The position numbers and the translations under genes were made by a program. The notes beneath the pieces are model-generated. The model did not search any database and had not been told where the DNA came from. It saw nothing but the letters and a program-made list of their open reading frames with translations. Positions 51,304-60,140 of a stretch of DNA of 64,000 nucleotides are shown here, one piece after another (the stretch's first letter is position 1; each line of letters starts with the position of its first letter). Origin of the DNA: Isosphaeraceae bacterium (GTDB lineage: Bacteria; Planctomycetota; Planctomycetia; Isosphaerales; Isosphaeraceae); assembly GCA_025356475.1 (NCBI GenBank), contig JANXSX010000048.1:62001-126000 (forward strand), read 5' to 3'.

Positions 51304-51985
51304 TGTCGAAACACGCAAGACCACCCTCATACCTCAGCCCTTCTGGTTCCGCCCCCTCTTTCAGGCGCCCAAGGTCGAGAGAATTCCTCGCGTCAGCCCG
51401 ACTGGGAGGCTCCTGGACCTAGCTGAGGCTTGCCTCCTGCCGAACTTCGGAGAGCTGGATGGGCATGCTGGGTGGTCGCGGGTCTGGGTCGCTTGGAACG
51501 ACCGGGGGCTCGCATTGTCGGTAGAAGTGACAGGAAAATCCGGACGAATCCAATTCGATTCATCGCGCCCCCAAGGCTCCGATGGCATCAACGTATGGGT
51601 TGATACGAGAGATACCCGCGACATTCACCGAGCCAGTCGATATTGTCACAAGATCTCTGCAATGCTCTTTCCTCGCCGCCCTGGTGAGGGTCCTGACGTC
51701 ATGATAGTCCCCGAGAAGATCGCCCGAGCCCAGGCCGATGCACCGCTCCCCGATCCTGACTCGTATCAATCGCGAGCCGCGTTGACCAAGCAGGGATGGC
51801 GGCTTGAACTATTCATCCCTGCGAGGAATCTGCAGGGATTTGACCCCGAGACCAATCGACGATTGGGGTTCAATGTCCAGGTCATCGACCCTGAACGGGG
51901 CGATGAATTTCTGACCGGCCTGGGACGTGAGTTCCCTCAAGGGGAAGATCCCAGCCTGTGGTCGAGCCTCGAACTTGGTGCCTAA
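51281..51985 (+). CDS. CBM9/DOMON-like beta-sandwich protein
   Basis: 234 residues with no signal peptide. The pattern WSRVWVAWNDRGLALSVEVT, DGINVWVDTRDTRDIHRASR and WRLELFIPARNLQGF resembles CBM9-like domains found in cytochrome-type cellobiose dehydrogenase and in many planctomycete proteins of unknown role. The N-terminal lead is Lys/Arg/Pro-rich. The ATG lies 23 bases inside the preceding gene, so translation is coupled. Carbohydrate binding is plausible from the fold; a cytosolic place would be unusual for such a domain. Confidence 0.7.
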   Translation: MWITLLSDVETRKTTLIPQPFWFRPLFQAPKVERIPRVSPTGRLLDLAEACLLPNFGELDGHAGWSRVWVAWNDRGLALSVEVTGKSGRIQFDSSRPQGSDGINVWVDTRDTRDIHRASRYCHKISAMLFPRRPGEGPDVMIVPEKIARAQADAPLPDPDSYQSRAALTKQGWRLELFIPARNLQGFDPETNRRLGFNVQVIDPERGDEFLTGLGREFPQGEDPSLWSSLELGA

Positions 51986-52077
51986 GTCTTGGCCTGACGA
52001 GTCGAACAGGCTAGATTATTCAATGCGACCTTCCGTTCCGGAAGCTCCGTTTGCCTGTCCGCGCGACCGATGGATGA

Positions 52078-53418
52078 ATGGCCATGAGCAATTTCACTCG
52101 CCCCAACCCCGTTGACGACCAGATCGACGCTGCCATGAAGGTCAAGGCAGCTCCCGAGGGGCGAGTTTCGGAGCCCTTGCTCAAGCAACTCTGGGATGAT
52201 GATCTCGAGAAGGAACTCGCAGCCGCCCTCGAAGGTTTCGACGAGACCTCTTTCGATGTGGCCGCTCCTCGAGGTAAGTCGTCAAATAAAGAAGTCGCAA
52301 ACTCCGCCGCGCGGGGTCAAGAGTCGCGCCGGGGTCCCCAGGTTGGTGAGGTGATCGCGATCCGGGGAAAGAGCGTCTTCGTCGATCTCGGTGCCAAAAG
52401 TGAGGGCGTTCTGCCTCTCGAACAGTTTGGCGACACTCCTCCCGAAATCGGTTCGATGATCGAAGTTGTCCCCGACCACTTCGACGCTGCGGAAGGCCTC
52501 TTGCTCCTCGCTCTCAAGGGTGCTGCGGTCGAGGCCAACTGGGAGAATCTTCGGAAGGGACTCATTGTCGAAGCCAAGGTCACCAAGACCAACAAGGGCG
52601 GCCTTGATGTCGAGGTCAATGGAATTCGCGGGTTTTTGCCCATCGGTCAGATCGACTACAATCGCGTTGAAGACACATCGATTTATGTGAATCAAAAGCT
52701 TCGAGTGATCGTGACCGAGGCGAACCAGCGGGAAAAGAATCTGGTCGTCTCTCGGCGCGAACTGGTCGAGCGTGAACGCGCTGAGATGCGTGAAAAGACC
52801 TGGAAAGAGCTTGAGGAAGGGCAGGTCCGCAAGGGCATCATTCGCTCGGTTCGCGACTTCGGAGCTTTCGTGGATCTGGGTGGTGTCGACGGGCTCCTCC
52901 ATATCAGCGACATGAGCTGGGCTCGCCTTACGGACGCCGGTCGAGCGGTCACCGTTGGGCAAGAGGTCGAAGTCAAGATTTTGAAGATCGACCGCGAAGC
53001 GCAGCGTTTGAGCCTCGGGCTCAAGCAACTCACGCCAAGCCCATGGGATATGGCTGAGTCGAAATACCCGAGAGGGACGACCGTCACGGGCAAGGTGACG
53101 CGACTTATGGAGTTCGGTGCCTTCGTCGAACTTGAGCCTGGAGTCGAGGGCTTGATTCACATCACCGAACTTGGCGCAGGGCGAGTCCGACGCGTCGCCG
53201 ACATTGTCAATCCTGGCCAAGAGGTTGAGGTCCGGGTCCTCAAGGTTGAGTCCGACATCAAGCGGATCGCGCTTAGCATCAAACCCATCCCGGTCTCAGT
53301 TGAAGCAGACCCTGAAGTCGCGGCCGTGGAAGAAACCGAAGATCCTTCGACCCCCAAACCAGTCCGGAAGGTCCCCTTGAAAGGTGGGCTCGGCGACGGC
53401 GAAAAGCTGTTCGGCTGA
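52078..53418 (+). CDS. S1 RNA-binding-domain protein, ribosomal protein S1-like
   Basis: 446 residues. An N-terminal helical lead ([20 protein letters not shown]) precedes four S1 domains at about 88-152, 160-235, 250-320 and 335-405. The third and fourth are the best conserved ([20 protein letters not shown] and [20 protein letters not shown]). Four- to six-domain proteins of this kind are annotated rpsA in many bacteria, where they recruit mRNA to the 30S subunit. In a genome with few SD sequences such a factor would be important; that link is inference. Start ATG 52078 or 52084. A terminator hairpin follows. Confidence 0.88.
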   Translation: MAMSNFTRPNPVDDQIDAAMKVKAAPEGRVSEPLLKQLWDDDLEKELAAALEGFDETSFDVAAPRGKSSNKEVANSAARGQESRRGPQVGEVIAIRGKSVFVDLGAKSEGVLPLEQFGDTPPEIGSMIEVVPDHFDAAEGLLLLALKGAAVEANWENLRKGLIVEAKVTKTNKGGLDVEVNGIRGFLPIGQIDYNRVEDTSIYVNQKLRVIVTEANQREKNLVVSRRELVERERAEMREKTWKELEEGQVRKGIIRSVRDFGAFVDLGGVDGLLHISDMSWARLTDAGRAVTVGQEVEVKILKIDREAQRLSLGLKQLTPSPWDMAESKYPRGTTVTGKVTRLMEFGAFVELEPGVEGLIHITELGAGRVRRVADIVNPGQEVEVRVLKVESDIKRIALSIKPIPVSVEADPEVAAVEETEDPSTPKPVRKVPLKGGLGDGEKLFG

Positions 53419-53447
53419 GTGCTACTAGGGACGACGAAGCCAGGAGC

Positions 53448-53473
53448 GAGGGAGTGGATGACACCCCTCCCTC
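53448..53473. terminator. Bidirectional terminator between the S1 gene and argC
   Basis: GAGGGAG / CTCCCTC stem, extended by a GG/CC pair across one mismatch, followed by TTCTT on the plus strand. Lies between convergent genes. Confidence 0.6.
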
Positions 53474-53494
53474 TTCTTGGCCACCGAGCGATTC

Positions 53495-54514
53495 TTAACA
53501 AAGTGCAGTCATTTCGGGATGCCCCGTAATGAGATTGAAGTTCTGGACCGCAACCCCCGACGCTCCTTTGAGTAAATTGTCGAGTGCTGAGAATATGATG
53601 ATTTTGCCTCGAACCACACGTACCGTAATATCAACAAAATTTGTAAATGAAGAATCTTTCGTGGAAGGAAGCCCTTTGACAATTCTCACAAAAGGAGAGC
53701 TTTGGTAAGTACTGCGGAAGAGGTCCATCAGGTCGTGTTCGGTGACATGCCTCTTCGGGTTCGCATAGATTGTTGCGTGGATTCCCCGATCCATCGGCAC
53801 AAGGTGAGGGGTAAAGATCACTTCGACTTTCGGGGCTCCGTCTGCGCGGATTCCGCTAAGAACTTGGTCGATTTCAGGCGTGTGTCGATGTTGACCGACG
53901 CTGTAGGCGGAGAGGGATTCGTTGCATTCCGGGTAGTGGGTCGTAAGTTTGGGCGAACGCCCAGCACCAGAGACGCCGCTCTTCGCATCAATGATGATCC
54001 CGACATTCTCGATCAGGTCGGCTCGGACCAGCGGTGCGAGGCCGAGGATACTCGCGGAGGTATAACAACCTGGGTTCGCGATCAAGCCACGACCTCGGAT
54101 CTGGTCGCGGAACAGTTCGGGAAGCCCGTACACCGCCTCTTGGAGTCCAGCGAGATCAGAATGCGTGTGCCCATACCAGTCTGCGTAGACGGTTGGATCC
54201 GTCAGCCGATAGTCGGCACTGAGATCGATCACTCGAACGTTGCGCTGGCGTAAGGCAGGGGTCACTGCCATGCTGGCTGTGTGCGGCAATCCTAAGAAAA
54301 CGACGTCGGCACGGGACGCGATCTTGTCGGCATCGAACGGCTCGCATTCGAGATCGATCCGGCTCGCGAGGCTCGGATGGAGCGCGTCGAGTCGAGGACG
54401 ATCCGTCTGAGTCGTCGTCGCAACCGTAATCTTCACGTCTGGATGACCAAGTAGAATCCGCACCAGCTCACGTGATGTGTATCCAGATGCACCGATGATG
54501 CCGACTCGAATCAT
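53495..54514 (-). CDS. argC: N-acetyl-gamma-glutamyl-phosphate reductase
   Basis: NADPH-dependent third step of arginine synthesis. 339 residues. Motifs are the Rossmann loop GIIGASGYTSRELVRIL, the catalytic cysteine region LIANPGCYTSASIL, the substrate segment SGVSGAGRSPK, and the histidine region FTPHLVPMDRGIH. The ATG 54514 overlaps the stop of the membrane gene by four bases (ATGA), an unexpected partner for an arginine gene. Convergent to the S1 gene. argG lies far away at the other side of the window. Confidence 0.96.
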   Translation of the reverse strand: MIRVGIIGASGYTSRELVRILLGHPDVKITVATTTQTDRPRLDALHPSLASRIDLECEPFDADKIASRADVVFLGLPHTASMAVTPALRQRNVRVIDLSADYRLTDPTVYADWYGHTHSDLAGLQEAVYGLPELFRDQIRGRGLIANPGCYTSASILGLAPLVRADLIENVGIIIDAKSGVSGAGRSPKLTTHYPECNESLSAYSVGQHRHTPEIDQVLSGIRADGAPKVEVIFTPHLVPMDRGIHATIYANPKRHVTEHDLMDLFRSTYQSSPFVRIVKGLPSTKDSSFTNFVDITVRVVRGKIIIFSALDNLLKGASGVAVQNFNLITGHPEMTALC

Positions 54515-57027
54515 TTTGATGGACTTTCTATCGCAAGTGCGACGCTCGACTGGGATCTACGGAGCTTCCAGGCCCTCGCCATTACCAATCCCCAAATGAG
54601 CCACGAGCCTAGGGAGATCCTCTGACCTAGCTGTTCGCTTGAGGCTTGATATCGTAGCGTGAGATGATGAGAACCCGAAGAAGGTTCCGGCGGTTCAACC
54701 TGCTGCCAACGCACTGACAACTCTGAGAGGTTCGCGGTTCGGGCTCCAGACTCTCCCGACCAGGTGGCCTGCCATTCTGGGTGGAAAAGCTTCGAGCCCA
54801 GGATGACCCAAGAATCGCCCGAATCCGCAGGCAAATCGAGTTCGACGAGTTCGGGCGTTCTGGGCTTAGTGACCAGGACTTCACCAAGTCGATGATCGTT
54901 CGCCATTCTCAAGAAGCCATCGGTCCCAGGCTCCAGGGATTGAAGGCCCTTGGGAGCGATCTGCCAGGATACGGTCGCGCTGTCAGGCCAAATCAGCCCA
55001 AACTGGACAGCGCGATCACCTTTCTGACGAATCCAATCGACCCCAAAAAGCCATCCTGCGAGTGCGGGATCTTGGATCACTTCAAGTCGGGACCATCCCG
55101 CAGGAAGCCTCCCAGCCCGCTGCAACTCCGCTAACTCGAACGGGTCGAGGATCCGAACACCCGTGCCAATCAGTTCCATTGCTCGAACAACTTGTGTGGA
55201 TGCCACGCCCCCGGTGAGCGGACCACGAGCGAGTCCTGTCAACTTGGGCATCGCGGAAAGATCCAAGGTCCGATAGGCAGCCACCGGTGCTGCTCCCACG
55301 ATCATCGCTAGGTTCCCCATCGGGTCGATCGTGCGGATGCCCCTCGGAGACTCGGCCAAGCGCGCGAGTACCGGGCTCTTGTTCGCTAGACTCCCGACCG
55401 GTGAAAAATCGAGGGGACGATGTTGCGCCAGGAGGAGAAGGTCGATGAAGCTGAGCAGCAGAAGACCAAATTGAAGCTGCACAGCCGAGATCGGTAAAAG
55501 TGTAAGCATAAAAAGTGTGGCAAGACACAAGAGCGTCAGCTTCAGTTCGGAGCCATAGATGCGTTTTCGTTGATCAACCAATCTGGGGCTCTTCATCGTC
55601 TCTTCAAGCTTCCCTTGTCGAGCCAAAGCCGTTTGGACTCTCAGATCAACCTGAGGGCGTCTCGCCTGGGCCATGATCGCTGGGAATTCCTCATTCTTAT
55701 CCCAGGGAGAGAGTCGCCCTAACTGATTCCCAATTCTTACCAAAATCGTCGAGCCTGAGCCCTCCGTTGCTATGAGCGCAACTTCGAAGGCCAGCAGATA
55801 GGAAACAAGGACAAGGATCGAAAACCCCACGAGCTTCCGGATTGCGAGGCAGATCTCTCTTGTCCCAATGACCAGATCGAGCCCAAGTCCACCCAGAATA
55901 CTGAGACCGAAAACCAAACCGAGCCCCCATCGGGCTGGGGCACGAAAAAATGAGAATCCAGGCAGTTTGATCAAGTAGGAGAAACCTGGTACGTAAGGAC
56001 CGAAGCTGAGAACCAACATCCCTAACGAAACCAGTGCAAGGCACTTCACTTCAGGGGAATGACGGAATCGTTGACGTAAACAGACGAGTCCCAGGAAGAG
56101 TGGTGCCAAACCGACGTACGGCAAATGTTCCTCCGGCATCGCATGGAACGGGTCCCAGAGGATTGGCCGCCAGAGCGGGGAATCGTGGAATAAGGATGGC
56201 GCGATCAGGCTGAGGAAGTGGGTCGGTGGTGAGGCAAAGCCCGAGAGGTAGTCGAAGTCGCGACGGTTGGCGGCAAGCTCTGCCAGTTGAAATGTCGGCC
56301 AGAACTGGGCAGCCCCGAGCGGCAGCATGAAGACCAAGCCGCCCGCAATCCTCAATGCTCCCTGCCAATTCCGTTCAAGGAGGCGGCAGACGGCGATCAG
56401 GAAGACCCCGAGTTGCGTGACAAATCCAAGTTGAAAGTGACCGGGAAGAATTTGGAGTGTGAGCACTGCCGCAAGCAGGAGGGGTCCAGAACTGGATTTC
56501 CCGGTTTTGTCTGAGAGCCGCCAGGCGATGCCTAAGGCCCAAGGCAACCAGCAGCCGGTTGTCGCTCCCCACTGGTGGGGGAGATGAATAAGGAACCAGC
56601 CAGATGCGCCAAAAGCGAAGCCCGAGACAACCGAGGCCCTTCGGGAGACTCCGAAAACCTGAGCAGCCCACGAAGCGCCCCACCCCGCCCAGATCGTGTG
56701 GAAAACCAGGCTCGCGGTATAGGCGGCTTCCAGGGGCAATAAGCCATAAAGAAGCAGGTGGGCAGGGTAGTAGACCCCCATCTGGCTCTCGGCGATCCCT
56801 GGGAAGCCATAACCCCAGAGGTCGTTCCAGTAGGGCAATCGGCCTGCCTGTATCGAGTTTTGCAGGAAGGCCATCAGACCGAGCGAAAACTGAGTGACAT
56901 CCCCCCCGACCGGCATCATCCCCCCGAGCCCGATCGGCCAGAGCCACGCCAAAAGTGCGAGTGCCACCAGACCCGGAGCCAATATCGCTCTGGCCAATTT
57001 TCGGATCAATTCACGAAGAGTGGGCAA
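54511..57027 (-). CDS. YfhO-like large polytopic membrane protein
   Basis: 838 residues with about twelve or more N-terminal and middle helices followed by a 250-residue soluble region and a final helix. The opening LWPIGLGGMMPVGGDVTQFS and the loop RLPYWNDLWGYGFPGIAESQ with its YYPAHLLLY continuation are typical of YfhO/GT-C-like membrane proteins, often glycosyltransferase-like. YfhO in Gram-positive bacteria glycosylates lipoteichoic acid; the role here is open. The start is TTG with no SD, so the exact N-terminus is uncertain. It is coupled to argC downstream. Confidence 0.8.
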   Translation of the reverse strand: MPTLRELIRKLARAILAPGLVALALLAWLWPIGLGGMMPVGGDVTQFSLGLMAFLQNSIQAGRLPYWNDLWGYGFPGIAESQMGVYYPAHLLLYGLLPLEAAYTASLVFHTIWAGWGASWAAQVFGVSRRASVVSGFAFGASGWFLIHLPHQWGATTGCWLPWALGIAWRLSDKTGKSSSGPLLLAAVLTLQILPGHFQLGFVTQLGVFLIAVCRLLERNWQGALRIAGGLVFMLPLGAAQFWPTFQLAELAANRRDFDYLSGFASPPTHFLSLIAPSLFHDSPLWRPILWDPFHAMPEEHLPYVGLAPLFLGLVCLRQRFRHSPEVKCLALVSLGMLVLSFGPYVPGFSYLIKLPGFSFFRAPARWGLGLVFGLSILGGLGLDLVIGTREICLAIRKLVGFSILVLVSYLLAFEVALIATEGSGSTILVRIGNQLGRLSPWDKNEEFPAIMAQARRPQVDLRVQTALARQGKLEETMKSPRLVDQRKRIYGSELKLTLLCLATLFMLTLLPISAVQLQFGLLLLSFIDLLLLAQHRPLDFSPVGSLANKSPVLARLAESPRGIRTIDPMGNLAMIVGAAPVAAYRTLDLSAMPKLTGLARGPLTGGVASTQVVRAMELIGTGVRILDPFELAELQRAGRLPAGWSRLEVIQDPALAGWLFGVDWIRQKGDRAVQFGLIWPDSATVSWQIAPKGLQSLEPGTDGFLRMANDHRLGEVLVTKPRTPELVELDLPADSGDSWVILGSKLFHPEWQATWSGESGARTANLSELSVRWQQVEPPEPSSGSHHLTLRYQASSEQLGQRISLGSWLIWGLVMARAWKLRRSQSSVALAIESPSK

Positions 57028-57241
57028 GGCTGTTAACCAAGTAGGGACGTGCTTTCAAGGAATCTGATTAGCCCTGATCTCCAACTTCCTCGCAAGAGAG
57101 TACCCCGGCGGGAACTTGGAAGACATGCTATGATCCCCGACCTACGCATGATCGAGGTGGAGGCTGAGAATCGATCGAGAAAGGTTGCTGCGTGTCTGGG
57201 TGCCTCAGCAAACGAACCAGAAATCGATCGCCGATCGTGAC

Positions 57242-57271
57242 TTGACCGCATGCTTGTGTGAGAGGCATGAT
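57242..57271 (+). promoter_or_regulatory. Candidate promoter of tRNA-Leu
   Basis: -35 TTGACC (57242-57247), 18-base spacer, -10-like CATGAT (57266-57271), ending nine bases before the tRNA. Confidence 0.5.
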
Positions 57272-57280
57272 GTCTGAAAT

Positions 57281-57365
57281 GCCGGTGTGGCGGAATGGCA
57301 GACGCGAAGGACTTAAAATCCTTTGGGGGGTTACTCCCGTGTGGGTTCGAATCCCACCACCGGTA
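57281..57365 (+). tRNA. tRNA-Leu (anticodon TAA)
   Basis: 85-base class II tRNA: acceptor GCCGGTG/CACCGGT (first pair G-T) with discriminator A, anticodon stem AAGGA/TCCTT around loop CTTAAAA (anticodon TAA), long variable arm GGGGGGTTACTCCC, T-stem GTGGG/CCCAC with loop TTCGAAT. CCA is not encoded. Confidence 0.96.
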
Positions 57366-57709
57366 CTATCGGGCGAGCGAGTCAACATACGGCGCTCAGT
57401 ATAGATTCACCCCCGCAGAGAGCCTCGAGTCCCCTCCAAAGACTGCTCAGGCGGTCTTGAGCAAATCTCAATGACTCGTTGAAGCGCAAGGGAACTGACA
57501 CGATCCCACAGATCACGAGGATGTAGCGTGGTGGGGATCAGCCGAAAATCGTCAAGATATCACATAACTCAGTTCGCATCGATGTCGATGCTGTGAGTTG
57601 AATGGAGCGTCCGCCGTATGAGTCAAAGACCGAACCGCTCAGGGCTTCGACAATCTCAAGGTCCCATGGCGGCTTGAACGAGATCGGAATTCAGGCTGAA
57701 AAATCAAGA
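57366..57709. other. Gene-free region between tRNA-Leu and tRNA-Gly
   Basis: 344 bases with no gene. A compound hairpin (57566-57599: AACTCA/TGAGTT outside, GCATCGA/TCGATGC inside) may end the minus-strand tRNA-Gly transcript, though it has no T-run. Confidence 0.4.
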
Positions 57710-57780
57710 AGCGGGATACCGGAATCGAACCGGTACATGAACCTTGGGAAGGTTCCAGGCTACCACTACATCAATCCCGC
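57710..57780 (-). tRNA. tRNA-Gly (anticodon CCC)
   Basis: 71 bases on the minus strand: acceptor GCGGGAT/ATCCCGC with discriminator T, anticodon stem GAACC/GGTTC around loop TTCCCAA (anticodon CCC), T-stem ACCGG/CCGGT with loop TTCGATT. CCA is not encoded. Confidence 0.95.
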
Positions 57781-57957
57781 GAAAATTCGCCCTATCTCTG
57801 ACCATGAAGATCGTACCAAATTGTAACCTGGTCGCAAGTGTCTGGTCTCAGAATCCGGACCAGTTCGTGACGGATCCTTGACCTGGCACACTCGTTAAGG
57901 AATTCTCTATAGATGCTCCCTGTCTGCAATTCTTGTATCTGAGTTGGGGTCAAGCTG

Positions 57958-59121
57958 ATGTCCGATGAAATGGCAAGGATGAGTCGCAGGCAGTGGCTCG
58001 GTACTTCGGCGAGTCTGATGGTCGCCTCCTCCTTAGTTCCGAGAACCGAGGTTGCGGCGGGAGAGCCGGGAGATGCGGGTTTGATCGTGAGGGAACTCTC
58101 ACCACCGAACTTCGAAATGCCTTTCTCTACTTTGAATTCGTTCGTGACTCCCTCGGACCAAATGTACGTGCGATGTCACTTCCCGGTCCCACAGATTAAG
58201 CCAGAGAGCTTCTCTCTCAAGATCGAAGGTCGGGTGAAGTCACCATTCACGATCGGGATCGCAGAGCTTAAGAAACTCAGCTCCACGACCGTCACAACCG
58301 TGATGGAGTGTGCTGGGAACGGTCGCGTGAGTCTGGTTCCCAAGGTCCGAGGAGTCGCTTGGGACCTCGGGGCTGTTGGCAACGTGACGTGGACGGGCGT
58401 GCCTCTCAGCCTGATCCTCGAACGGGCGGGAATCGAGCAGACGGCGACCGAAGTTCTCCTCGAAGGTGCGGACTCGGGAGCGATCAACGATGACCCCAAA
58501 AGTCCTGGGGAGATCCGATTCGACCGCTCGATTCCAGTGGCGAAGGCGACCAAAGATGTGATACTTGCCTATCAAATGAACGGGTTAGACCTCACCCCAG
58601 CACACGGTTTCCCCCTCAGAGCCATTGTACCGGGCTGGTACGGGATGGCTTCGGTCAAGTGGTTGACTCGCGTTGTTGTTCTCGACCAAGCCTACCAGGG
58701 TTATTTTCAATCTCTTGATTACGCATATTTTGATCGCACACTCAGCGCTCCTTCTTTGACGTCACTTACAACGATGCAGGTGAAAGCGCAGATTGCACAA
58801 CCGAACCGGTTTGAACGGATCAAACAATCCACAAAGGTTCGAGTTCATGGCGCGGCCTGGAGCGGAGACTCACCGATCGCCAAGGTGGAGTTCAGTGATG
58901 ATGGTTCCGTGTGGCATGCCACGACTCTTCTCGGCCCGGACATACCGAACGCCTGGCGGCTGTGGGAATATCCCTGGACCTCACCCGATAAGACCGGGCC
59001 GATGCGGCTTGCCGTCCGCGCAACAGATAAGGCGGGCAACACCCAGCCTCTGACTCGATCCATCGATCGCCGCACGTACATGATCAATCATGTGGTTCCG
59101 ATCGACATTCAAATTGTATGA
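57958..59121 (+). CDS. Tat-exported sulfite-oxidase-family molybdoenzyme
   Basis: 387 residues. A twin-arginine signal (SRRQWLGTSASLMVASSLV) predicts export after folding with cofactor. The Mo-pterin domain holds VTTVMECAGNGRVSLV, with the Mo-ligand cysteine at about 118, and HGFPLRAIVPGWYGMASVKW. The C-terminal Mo-co dimerisation domain includes VRVHGAAWSGDSPIAKVEFS. No haem domain is fused, so an external electron carrier is needed. Sulfite or another small oxide could be the substrate. It heads a run of three exported proteins. mocA-xdhC in this window serve the other Mo-enzyme class and are unlikely to mature it. Confidence 0.9.
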   Translation: MSDEMARMSRRQWLGTSASLMVASSLVPRTEVAAGEPGDAGLIVRELSPPNFEMPFSTLNSFVTPSDQMYVRCHFPVPQIKPESFSLKIEGRVKSPFTIGIAELKKLSSTTVTTVMECAGNGRVSLVPKVRGVAWDLGAVGNVTWTGVPLSLILERAGIEQTATEVLLEGADSGAINDDPKSPGEIRFDRSIPVAKATKDVILAYQMNGLDLTPAHGFPLRAIVPGWYGMASVKWLTRVVVLDQAYQGYFQSLDYAYFDRTLSAPSLTSLTTMQVKAQIAQPNRFERIKQSTKVRVHGAAWSGDSPIAKVEFSDDGSVWHATTLLGPDIPNAWRLWEYPWTSPDKTGPMRLAVRATDKAGNTQPLTRSIDRRTYMINHVVPIDIQIV

Positions 59122-59152
59122 TCAGGCGGATTCACTTCGGGGGTTTGAACTT

Positions 59153-60109
59153 GTGACCACTAAAACTCGTAATGCCGTCACGCGACGTGAGTTCCTGGGC
59201 GAGACCGCCGGCTTGGCCGCCACGGCCATTCTCCTGGACCCAAGGGCCGAACTTGCCCCCTTACCGATCATCGACACCCATCAACATTTGTGGGATCTCG
59301 ATCGTTTTAAGCTCCCCTGGCTTGAGAACGCCAAGACGCTCGACCGCTCATTCCTCATGAGTGATTACCTTAAGGCCGTTCAGGATCTGAACGTTGTCAA
59401 GTCAATCTACATGGAAGTTGATGTCCACGTGTCTCAGCAGTTGGCTGAGGCTCGTGAAGTCATGAGTATCATTGCGCGTGGTGATACCCCGATGGTTGGA
59501 GCTGTCATCTCAGGGAGGCCGAATAGCGACAACTTCAAGAGTTATCTCGATCATTTCCAGGGAAAGCCCGCCATCAAGGGGCTTCGCCAGGTGTTGCACT
59601 CGAAGACGACTCCCCAAGGCTATTGTCTTGAACCAAAATTCATCGCGGGGATCAAGCTACTTGGAGATCGAAACCTAAGTTTTGATCTCTGTATGCGATC
59701 AAGTGAATTGGCCGACGCGGCGAAACTGGTCGATGCGTGTCCGGGTACGACCTTTATCCTCGACCACTGTGGCAACCCAAACGTTCAGTCCGCCGATCGA
59801 TCGCAGTGGAAGCAGGACATTCTCTCGTTAGCTAAACGACCGAATGTCACGGCCAAGATTTCGGGAATTGTCGCGTCCGCCAAAGCTGGATCTTGGACCG
59901 CTGACGACCTCGCGCCGATCATCAACCACGTCATTGACGCATTCGGTCCGGACCGTGTCGTCTTCGGTGGCGACTGGCCGGTCTGTACCCTGACGGCCAC
60001 CTATCGCCAATGGGTCGAAGCACTCCTCCAAGTGGTCAAGGACCGGCCTGTCGATGTCCAGAAGAAGCTGCTCCACGACAATGCGATCCGTGTCTATAAA
60101 CTCGCATAA
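59153..60109 (+). CDS. Tat-exported amidohydrolase, fuconolactonase-like
   Basis: 318 residues from GTG 59153. A twin-arginine motif (TRREFLGETAGLAATA) is followed by the amidohydrolase-2 fold: IIDTHQHLWDLDRFKLPWL at the N-terminus, IKGLRQVLHSK, FILDHCGNP, and VVFGGDWPVCTL near the end. This set matches L-fuconolactonase and related lactone or dicarboxylate hydrolases. The open frame extends 21 codons upstream into the previous gene; the GTG keeps the Tat signal near the N-terminus and leaves a 31-base gap. Substrate unknown; export of a fuconolactonase-type enzyme is unusual, since this family is usually cytosolic. Confidence 0.85.
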   Translation: MTTKTRNAVTRREFLGETAGLAATAILLDPRAELAPLPIIDTHQHLWDLDRFKLPWLENAKTLDRSFLMSDYLKAVQDLNVVKSIYMEVDVHVSQQLAEAREVMSIIARGDTPMVGAVISGRPNSDNFKSYLDHFQGKPAIKGLRQVLHSKTTPQGYCLEPKFIAGIKLLGDRNLSFDLCMRSSELADAAKLVDACPGTTFILDHCGNPNVQSADRSQWKQDILSLAKRPNVTAKISGIVASAKAGSWTADDLAPIINHVIDAFGPDRVVFGGDWPVCTLTATYRQWVEALLQVVKDRPVDVQKKLLHDNAIRVYKLA

Positions 60110-60140
60110 ACCAATTCATAAACAAAATCGAGACGTCTCC

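Noticed and set aside
52282-53220. 312-codon minus-strand frame in the S1-domain gene
   Set aside because: Antisense to four clear S1 domains; no family content.
57130-57240. 36-codon frame before tRNA-Leu
   Set aside because: Short, no SD, no recognisable motif; probably chance.
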